From Acaryochloris sp. IP29b_bin.148 (GTDB lineage: Bacteria > Cyanobacteriota > Cyanobacteriia > Thermosynechococcales > Thermosynechococcaceae), in the NCBI RefSeq assembly GCF_028285565.1, contig NZ_JANQOY010000173.1, positions 1 to 51,004 of the forward strand: a DNA stretch of 51,004 bases, in the 5' to 3' direction. Below the pieces are notes generated by a model that ran no database searches, was not told where the DNA came from, and saw nothing but the letters and a program-made list of their open reading frames with translations. Every line of letters starts with the position of its first letter. Positions within the stretch are counted from its first letter, which is position 1. This document shows, piece by piece, positions 45,223-51,004 of this stretch. A program made the translations under genes and the position numbers.

Positions 45223-46287
45223 ATGGCCATGCAAGAAATCAATACTCAATCGTTGCCCCTTGCGGATGTTTCCCGATCCGCCTCTCCCATCGGTGCAAAC
45301 CCAGATCGTCCAGTGATCTTGATTGCTGAAGATGATCGGATGACGCGGGCCATGATCAGCCATATTTTGGCCAATGATGGTTATCGAGTAATTGAAGCCG
45401 AAGATGGTGAAACCTGCTTAGCTGCCTATCAGAAGACCCCACCCAATCTGGTTCTCTTGGATGCCATGATGCCGGGCATGAATGGGTTTGAATGCTGTAG
45501 CCAAATCATGAAATTACCGGACAGCATATACACACCTATCTTGATGATTACAGGATTAGAAGACCAAACGTCCGTCGATTGGGCCTTTGATGCGGGAGCC
45601 TCTGACTATATTACAAAACCAATCCACTGGCCCGTTCTCAGGCAACGGGTTCGCATTCAGCTAGAGAGAACTCAGCTTTATCGAGAACTAGAAGAAGCCA
45701 ATCAAAAACTGACGCACCTTGCTTCCATTGATGAGTTAACCCAACTACCTAATCGTCGGGTCTTTTCAGAAACCCTCCATCGAGAGTGGCGACGGTTATC
45801 CAGGGAAAAACAGAATTTATCTTTAATATTGGCTGATATTGATTGTTTTAAGGCCTATAACGACACCTATGGCCATCTATTTGGAGATAATTGCTTGTTT
45901 CAAGTTGCCAGTACCATCAGACAATGTGTGAAGCGTCCGGCTGATATTCCTGCTCGCTATGGTGGCGAGGAATTTGCCGTGATCCTACCCAATACGCCCT
46001 TAGAGGGAGCAGTGCATGTGGCCAAAGGAATTCGCCGAGCCATCCACACCCTAGCTATTCCCCACAAGAATTCTCTCAATAGCCCCCACATCACCCTCAG
46101 TTTGGGCGTTGCCAGCGTGGTTCCCGATGTGCAATCGATGGGTTCAGAAACGCTGTTGATCTTGGCCGCAGACAAAGCCCTGTATCAGGCTAAAACAGAG
46201 GGACGCGATTGCATCAGATGCGATCACACATTGTCGTCAGGTTCAGTCGATCCCTCTGTCTCTGAATCATCCGTAAAGCCTGAATGA
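45223..46287 (+). CDS. Receiver-GGDEF diguanylate cyclase (PleD-like)
   Basis: 354 residues. The receiver (about 28-150) has EDDRMTRAM, Asp80 in LLDAMMPGMNG, ITGLEDQ and Lys in YITKPIHWP. After a short coiled coil comes the GGDEF domain, with DIDCFKAYNDTYGH, GGEEF (247-251) and RxxD (RPAD, Arg238). It therefore looks active and product-inhibited. It starts 65 bases after the previous cyclase and ends the operon; the two cyclases share about the same architecture but differ in receiver type. The gene converges with the lipoxygenase 28 bases away. Confidence 0.93.
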   Translation: MAMQEINTQSLPLADVSRSASPIGANPDRPVILIAEDDRMTRAMISHILANDGYRVIEAEDGETCLAAYQKTPPNLVLLDAMMPGMNGFECCSQIMKLPDSIYTPILMITGLEDQTSVDWAFDAGASDYITKPIHWPVLRQRVRIQLERTQLYRELEEANQKLTHLASIDELTQLPNRRVFSETLHREWRRLSREKQNLSLILADIDCFKAYNDTYGHLFGDNCLFQVASTIRQCVKRPADIPARYGGEEFAVILPNTPLEGAVHVAKGIRRAIHTLAIPHKNSLNSPHITLSLGVASVVPDVQSMGSETLLILAADKALYQAKTEGRDCIRCDHTLSSGSVDPSVSESSVKPE

Positions 46288-46314
46288 GCCCTCGGGGACT
46301 CAACCCGACATCCG

Positions 46315-48327
46315 TTAAATATTGATGCTTTGGGGAATCTTGTTCGGATGCAGAAAATCATAAAAGGTCGGACGACGACTGTTGCGATCCTCAATCTCAA
46401 TGCCGATGGCATCTAATCGCTGCTGAAACGCCTGTAATGGCGCTTGCACCCTCGCATCACTAAAGTGGGTGTCTCCATATTCACCCAATTGTGTGTAATA
46501 AAGAGACCCTAACAGGTACGTCATATCCATTTGGTTTTCCGCCTGTTTCAAGGATGGGAGCAGCTTAACGTAGTCTTGAACACTTGCCTGGGTCGAGCTG
46601 GGAGCAGGATGGTATCCAGCCAAGGGCAAATTGGGGATATAGGTCATATAGGCGGCTTGGGAAAAGTTGACCGCCGCATGTTGCGCACTCCCGGTAAAAA
46701 TAATCAGGGTCACCATATCAGTCAGGTACGCTTTAGTGCGCAGACTGGGTGTCTCCTGGGCCGATGAGGTCTCACCAATATCCGTCACCCGTCCCCCGTC
46801 TTCAGCGATCATTTCGGCCAGCCAGGCTTGGAGCTCAGTATCCGCCACTACATCCTCATCGCTAAGGTAGTACAAATCTAGATAGCTGGCGACCCAATCA
46901 TGAATCGCACCCCAAACTAACAACGCATCATCTCGATAGGGATAATCAGGGAGCTGCTCGGCATTATCTACCCCTCGTTTGGCTAGCATAGCGGGTAGCA
47001 TCGAGTCATTGAAACCATAGGGAAACCCTTGCACGGCCTTTAAACTGAGTGCCTTGGACGATTCAATGGTGCCCGACATCACGGCATCTACAGTGCCACC
47101 ATCATTGATCAGGCCGGAAATGGCTGCATTGTTGATAAAGAGGGTGCCTTCGAAATGGGGCCGTAGCAACACACTCAAAGGATGATTGGCGGCCAATTGG
47201 CGATAGGTGGCCACCACGATGGGCTCAATTAACAGGTGAGTGCGTCCCAAGTGAGAAATAAGCTCATGGTAGTTACCATCGGCAATTTGGACAATGGTTT
47301 TTGCCATCAACCAGGCCCATTGCTCAGACTGAGGACTCTGGTCAGCGGGTGGCGTAAAAATAGGATTTTCAGGACCCGGTTGCTGCTGACATTGAATGGC
47401 CACGGCCACCAGCGATCCACTCCCGGTTGCTGGAACCGCAAACAGGGCTAACGGCGCATAGACATACTTCTGGGTATCGGGAAAGGTGCCCGCTTCCAGC
47501 TGGTCGAGCACAGCATAATCCGTGAGGTAGAGCCGCCCTTCCTGGCCCGCTTTCTGGAGAGAATCGGCGCTTCCCATCACCGCCTGATACTGTTCGTTTG
47601 TGACCGGAAAATGGTCTGGCAAGATCTGGCATTGCTCTAGAACGAGCGGGTTAGCACCCGCCACGCGTTGTGCCACAAAGGCGCGATCGGTCCAAAATTG
47701 ATGACTGATGCAGGGCAAATAAATGATTTGAAAGAGATCATTGTAAGCCTGAAAGAGCGTTGCGTAATCTGACAAACTGCCTTGAATTTGCTTGCCTTGC
47801 ATATCAAGCGCATGGCGATCCAACTTTTCCTGCTCTTGGGTATGGTCTCTCGGCTCTTGAACTTCTGAAATTAAGGCTCCTAATAAGGATGGATTGGCAG
47901 CTCCTCCATCCATGGTAGGTGGAGGCATCGTCGGCTGCGTAGGGGATGGCTTGCGATCTCGTAACCGTTGAAACCACTGAATAATGGGGAGGACTCGTGC
48001 GAGCAGAAACTTTAAGAAATCATCTCGCTTAGGGTTATTTAAATAGCGGGCGATCCGAGTGAGCCAGGCAAATCTGCGGAGTTGGCGAGCTGACCCTGTT
48101 TCCTGGACATCTTGTAAGGCTTGATTGGCATCAATACGTAGGAGTAAAGATAAGGCACCTTGAATCCAGTCAAATTTGCCAAGGGATTGATCTTGGGGAG
48201 GGACTTGGTCGGCCATCGCCCCACCGTTGAGATAGGTATAGTTGTATTGATATTTCTGGCGAGCTGCCTTTAAAGCAGTTTGACGTTGAAAGGGTTTGGG
48301 ATCGTTTTGAGGCAGAGAGATATCCAT
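46315..48327 (-). CDS. Lipoxygenase (linoleate/arachidonate type)
   Basis: 670 residues. All five iron ligands of the family are visible: His359 and His364 in SHLGRTH, His550 and Asn554 in HAAVNFSQ, and the terminal Ile670. The helix WLMAKTIVQIADGNYHELISH and the following RQLAANHPLSVLLRPHFEGT are typical. The enzyme adds O2 to polyunsaturated fatty acids, giving hydroperoxides. The 160-residue N-terminus is helical and does not resemble the PLAT beta-sandwich of plant and animal enzymes. An internal Met (residue 38, MADQVPPQD) is an alternative start. It is a single gene, and its product type (regio- and stereochemistry) cannot be read safely. Confidence 0.93.
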   Translation of the reverse strand: MDISLPQNDPKPFQRQTALKAARQKYQYNYTYLNGGAMADQVPPQDQSLGKFDWIQGALSLLLRIDANQALQDVQETGSARQLRRFAWLTRIARYLNNPKRDDFLKFLLARVLPIIQWFQRLRDRKPSPTQPTMPPPTMDGGAANPSLLGALISEVQEPRDHTQEQEKLDRHALDMQGKQIQGSLSDYATLFQAYNDLFQIIYLPCISHQFWTDRAFVAQRVAGANPLVLEQCQILPDHFPVTNEQYQAVMGSADSLQKAGQEGRLYLTDYAVLDQLEAGTFPDTQKYVYAPLALFAVPATGSGSLVAVAIQCQQQPGPENPIFTPPADQSPQSEQWAWLMAKTIVQIADGNYHELISHLGRTHLLIEPIVVATYRQLAANHPLSVLLRPHFEGTLFINNAAISGLINDGGTVDAVMSGTIESSKALSLKAVQGFPYGFNDSMLPAMLAKRGVDNAEQLPDYPYRDDALLVWGAIHDWVASYLDLYYLSDEDVVADTELQAWLAEMIAEDGGRVTDIGETSSAQETPSLRTKAYLTDMVTLIIFTGSAQHAAVNFSQAAYMTYIPNLPLAGYHPAPSSTQASVQDYVKLLPSLKQAENQMDMTYLLGSLYYTQLGEYGDTHFSDARVQAPLQAFQQRLDAIGIEIEDRNSRRPTFYDFLHPNKIPQSINI

Positions 48328-48658
48328 AGGACCTGACGTACAAGATAATAATAAAAGTGGACTTCAATCAGTTGGGATGCGTTACTTTAGTGCTTCTTGT
48401 AGGAGACGATTGGTAATGAATAAAACCATTGATAGTGATCCGTGAGGTTCACCCTTCGGAGGCTTAATCACATGGATGAAAATCGATGTCAATCAAGTCA
48501 CCTTTAGATCTTTGATAGATGGAGTTAAGTGTCTGCAAGAGAGCGATTAATCAATAGGTCTAGAGAGAACCTATTTCACTCTTTAGGATGCATCTTTTAT
48601 CGTCGTTATAACATGATCAATATCACAGTTTCTCTGTGAAATTTTTATGATTTCATAG

Positions 48659-48695
48659 TCTCTTTTATATTCTGAAATAATTGATATAAAAGAGA
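48659..48695. repeat. Perfect 12-base inverted repeat TCTCTTTTATAT / ATATAAAAGAGA
   Basis: The arms lie at 48659-48670 and 48684-48695 with a 13-base loop. AT-rich but fully complementary. It may be a regulator site, a transcript-end hairpin, or the relic of an element; no target duplication is evident. Confidence 0.5.
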
Positions 48696-48881
48696 AGGAG
48701 GCAATTAGTCAGTATTTTTGGTGGGACTATAGCTGGGTATTTTATAATCTCTTACGGAATAAAAATATAAACTTAACAGAATTCGTAAAATCAGCGAGTC
48801 AAGCCCACAAAATGGGTTGTAGATTCCTTCTATTGATCTATCTGCTGGTGAGATGATTTTTACGAAAGTGTGATGATTCTT

Positions 48882-48915
48882 TGCGATGGCCACGGGCCGG
48901 TCGGAAACCATCGCA
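48882..48915. repeat. Inverted repeat TGCGATGG / CCATCGCA
   Basis: Arms at 48882-48889 and 48908-48915 enclose a GC-rich 18-base spacer (CCACGGGCCGGTCGGAAA), unlike the AT-rich surroundings. It lies 158 bases before the Uma2 gene and could be a leader hairpin or operator. Confidence 0.45.
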
Positions 48916-49073
48916 CCCGTTAGCAATGATGGATAAATCACAAAACTACCTTGTCACTGCCAAAATCCTCAATCAGGTTTAAAGATCTTCGAAGCGGCCA
49001 CAGCTCCATATCGCTAAAAATCGCCAGTTTCGCAGCTCAGGATTAGGATAGAAGCAGCATCAGAATATCCACC

Positions 49074-49637
49074 ATGGTACACATCTCTGCTCAACCCCTA
49101 ACGCTAGACACCTTTTTGCAACGATCGGAGACCCAGCCTGCCAGCGAATTTATCCATAATCAGATCACGCAGAAACCGATGCCACAAGGTGAACATAGTA
49201 CCTTGCAAAGTGAATTAGTGAATGCCATTAATGCAGTGGGTAAACCCCGTCGTATGGCCTATGCGTTTCCCGAGCTTCGCTGTGTGTTTGGCGGAGCTGC
49301 TATTGTCCCTGATATCGTTGTATTTCGCTGGCCACGGATTCCACGGACCGCCTCAGGGCGAATTGCTAATCGATTCGAGATCTGTCCCGATTGGGCGATT
49401 GAGATCCTTTCGCCTGAGCAAACCCAAACGAAGCCTTTAGAAAAACTCCTACACTGCATTGATCACGGTACGGAATGGGGGTGGTTGTTAGATCCAGAAG
49501 CCGACAGTATCCTCGTGATTTCTGCGGACTCCCGTATCAAGCTATATCAGGATCTTGATCCCTTACCGCTGTTGCCGGAGCTGGAACTCGTATTGTCTGC
49601 AAACGATATCTTTAGCTGGCTATCCTTACCGGAATAG
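49074..49637 (+). CDS. Uma2-family (DUF820) protein with a PD-(D/E)xK nuclease fold
   Basis: 187 residues. The family layout is clear: an N-terminal TLDTFLQ segment, the core VPDIVVFRW with the acidic residue of the nuclease site, then DWAIEILSPEQT and KLLHCIDHGTEWGWLLDPEA. In cyanobacteria this family is present in many copies per genome; its function is still unsettled, and DNA cleavage is predicted from the fold only. The gene has ATG 49074 and no visible partner. It converges with the methyltransferase gene 17 bases away. Confidence 0.88.
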   Translation: MVHISAQPLTLDTFLQRSETQPASEFIHNQITQKPMPQGEHSTLQSELVNAINAVGKPRRMAYAFPELRCVFGGAAIVPDIVVFRWPRIPRTASGRIANRFEICPDWAIEILSPEQTQTKPLEKLLHCIDHGTEWGWLLDPEADSILVISADSRIKLYQDLDPLPLLPELELVLSANDIFSWLSLPE

Positions 49638-49654
49638 CGGTTCAGAACCGATGG

Positions 49655-50785
49655 TTAACGATATAGCTCGTACTTTAAGAACTGACAGGGAATCGATCCG
49701 TTATTGACGGCTGTTCGCTGACAAGATTTAAGACCAATAGACTGAGACAGCGCTTTATTCCCGCTGAGAACAAAGACTGTCCAGCCTTTAAAGCGCTGCT
49801 TAAGGATTTGTCCCAACTGACGATAAAAACTGCCTAATTCCTGCGCATTACCCAACCGTTCGCCATAGGGTGGATTGCAAATCAAGATGCCGCTATCAGT
49901 AGGTGGTTCAATATCCTGTAAGTCGATAGGTTCGAACCAGATATGGTCTGCGACGTGGCAATTTTGAGCATTGAGACGAGCCTGTTCAATGACATCAGGG
50001 TTGCGATCGCTGCCCCAAATCGGCATCGGCAGTTGAGTCCGTTGTTGCTTCCGAGCTGCTGTCTGCAAGGATTGCCAGAGAGACGGATCAAAATCTGGCC
50101 AGGTTTGAAACCCAAACTGTTGTCGAAAGAGGCCTGGGGCGACGTTTAAACCCTGTAGACAGGCTTCTAGGGGCAGGGTGCCAGACCCACACAGCGGGTC
50201 CATAAAAGCTGATTCGGGTTGCCAACCTGACAGGCGAATAAGAGCAGCAGCTAAGGATTCCTTCAAGGGCGCAGTCCCTACCGCTGGACGATATCCCCGT
50301 CGATGTAAGCTGCTGCCAGAACTATCGAGACTGACCACGCAGCGATCGCGATGCAGATGCACGTTGATCCGCACATCGGGGGTTTGGGTATCGATGTGCG
50401 ATCGCGCCCTAAACTGCTGGCGTTGCTGATCGACAATCGCATTTTTGACCTGCAGCGCGGTGAAATGACTGTGGTTAAGCTGCTGCGTTTTCCCCGTGGC
50501 ATCGACGGCCAATGTGTAGTCTGGGGTTAAATAGTCCTGCCAAGGTAACCCTTGAATCCCTCGATAGAGATCCTCTGCCGTTCGACAAGGGAAGGCTTCG
50601 AGTCTCAGCAAGATGCGAAAAGGGAGTCTGGCCCAGAGATTCACGTGGTATAGCAATTTGCGATCGCCCTGAAAAGCCACCCCACAAAATCCTGGCTCAA
50701 CGGACGTTGCCCCCAGTTCTGCCAGTTCTTGAGCGGCTAAGGACTCTAATCCTCGGGCAACGGTTGCAAAATATTGCCTGGACAT
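49655..50785 (-). CDS. THUMP-domain class I rRNA/tRNA methyltransferase (RlmL N-terminal-type)
   Basis: ATG 50785 (MSRQYFATVARGLE) gives 376 residues; the longer frame to 50836 adds an unlikely leader. The N-terminal region with a THUMP fold (about 50-160) is followed by the methyltransferase domain: DPLCGSGTLPLEA as the SAM-binding loop, and NPPYGERLG as the catalytic motif for N2-guanine or N6-adenine methylation. The best-known relative makes m2G2445 in 23S rRNA in E. coli, where it is fused to a second methyltransferase domain absent here. It would act on ribosomal RNA in the cytoplasm, but the site in this organism is inferred. Confidence 0.9.
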   Translation of the reverse strand: MSRQYFATVARGLESLAAQELAELGATSVEPGFCGVAFQGDRKLLYHVNLWARLPFRILLRLEAFPCRTAEDLYRGIQGLPWQDYLTPDYTLAVDATGKTQQLNHSHFTALQVKNAIVDQQRQQFRARSHIDTQTPDVRINVHLHRDRCVVSLDSSGSSLHRRGYRPAVGTAPLKESLAAALIRLSGWQPESAFMDPLCGSGTLPLEACLQGLNVAPGLFRQQFGFQTWPDFDPSLWQSLQTAARKQQRTQLPMPIWGSDRNPDVIEQARLNAQNCHVADHIWFEPIDLQDIEPPTDSGILICNPPYGERLGNAQELGSFYRQLGQILKQRFKGWTVFVLSGNKALSQSIGLKSCQRTAVNNGSIPCQFLKYELYR

Positions 50786-50981
50786 AAACGGGGCCTCTCT
50801 CTCTAAAGTTGGTGGCAGAATCACCCAGATGTCCACAACATCGCTTTGCCTATTGAAGCATCTTGTTGCATTAGCTTATTCCTTCTCCGCAAAGGAGATA
50901 GTGTGGATAGCCCTGAACAGGATAAAATTCAAACTGGATAGGCTTTGGTTTATCTTGCTATTCGTTTCGGAAAACTAACCC

Positions 50982-51004
50982 ATGATTCATGAAGTGTTTA
51001 TGCC
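50982..51004 (+). CDS. First codons of a gene, probably pyruvate dehydrogenase E2 (cut by window end)
   Basis: ATG 50982 gives MIHEVFMP before the window ends. From memory, cyanobacterial dihydrolipoamide acetyltransferases of the pyruvate dehydrogenase complex start with M-I-x-x-(I/V)-FMPALSSTMTEG, so these eight residues fit that lipoyl domain start well. Eight residues are too few for proof. There is no strong ribosome-binding site in the preceding CTAACCC. Confidence 0.45.

Larger units (their letters stand above)
48328..49073. other. 746-base AT-rich gap between the lipoxygenase and Uma2 genes
   Basis: Divergent promoters are expected here, but I see no good pair. Structures: a 12-base perfect inverted repeat at 48659-48695, an 8-base inverted repeat at 48882-48915, and a weak hairpin TCACAG (48623-48628) / CTGTGA (48634-48639) followed by AATTTTT. 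AAGGAGG follows the first repeat, but there is no usable start codon with a frame behind it. A reverse frame at 48705-48941 looks random. Confidence 0.55.

Noticed and set aside
48705..48941. Reverse open frame of 78 codons between lipoxygenase and Uma2 genes
   Set aside because: Low coding character, AT-rich, no ribosome-binding site and no motif.
49925..49945. Second GGTTCGAACC word resembling a tRNA T-arm
   Set aside because: Lies inside the well-supported methyltransferase gene and has no cloverleaf around it.
1..51004. CRISPR arrays, insertion sequences and prophage
   Set aside because: No regularly spaced direct repeats of 25-40 bases, no transposase or integrase motif, and no run of phage-type genes were seen.

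Overview
The window reads as cyanobacterial chromosome. The palindrome GCGATCGC (HIP1) recurs about once per 2.5 kb. It carries the cytochrome b6f subunit gene petL, an Omp85/lpxC/fabZ envelope block with purC upstream, a DUF1824-type protein, several hypothetical genes of cyanobacterial type, and a Ser/Thr-kinase/histidine-kinase fusion typical of large-genome filamentous or Acaryochloris-like cyanobacteria. An Acaryochloris-like strain would fit, but the genus cannot be proved from this sequence alone. I found no rRNA, tRNA, CRISPR array, insertion sequence or phage module.

Layout. 1-835: C-terminal part of a protein with a long Pro-Glu-Thr repeat tail. 928-4870: carotenoid oxygenase, convergent smpB, then a thioredoxin-like protein and a membrane protein of unknown role. 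5025-10252: translation/transcription block rimP-nusA-infB, with a strong hairpin plus T-tract just before rimP and no ylxR between nusA and infB. 10253-12754: small unknown genes, long non-coding stretches and the 30-residue petL. 12755-17205: gatB, a yeast-type cytosine deaminase, murA (reverse) and a lone oligopeptide-type ABC permease. 17225-23111: a CLC-CBS-Usp fusion whose gating glutamate is glutamine, a dihaem cytochrome c and a helical-repeat protein resembling the C-terminal half of a STAND ATPase. 23150-25921 (reverse): an unknown protein and lysS. 26275: a 65-residue peptide with a double-glycine leader. 26706-32764 (reverse): purC, omp85, lpxC and fabZ, preceded by DUF1824 and inositol-monophosphatase-family genes. 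32905-35750: WG-repeat protein and an SLC13-type anion transporter.

36743-46287 is the most striking part. Five genes in one direction, separated by overlaps or by at most 65 bases, encode a 1829-residue Ser/Thr kinase-ATPase-GAF-histidine kinase, a stand-alone receiver, a receiver-histidine kinase, and two receiver-diguanylate cyclases that both keep the GGEEF and RxxD inhibitory motifs. I read this as a complete phosphorelay with cyclic di-GMP as output. It is preceded by a 992-base AT-rich non-coding region with repeated ATGCAGC words. A complete lipoxygenase gene converges on it.

48328-51004: a 746-base AT-rich spacer with two inverted repeats, a Uma2-family nuclease-fold protein, a THUMP-type rRNA methyltransferase (reverse), and the first codons of what is probably the pyruvate dehydrogenase E2 gene, cut by the window edge.
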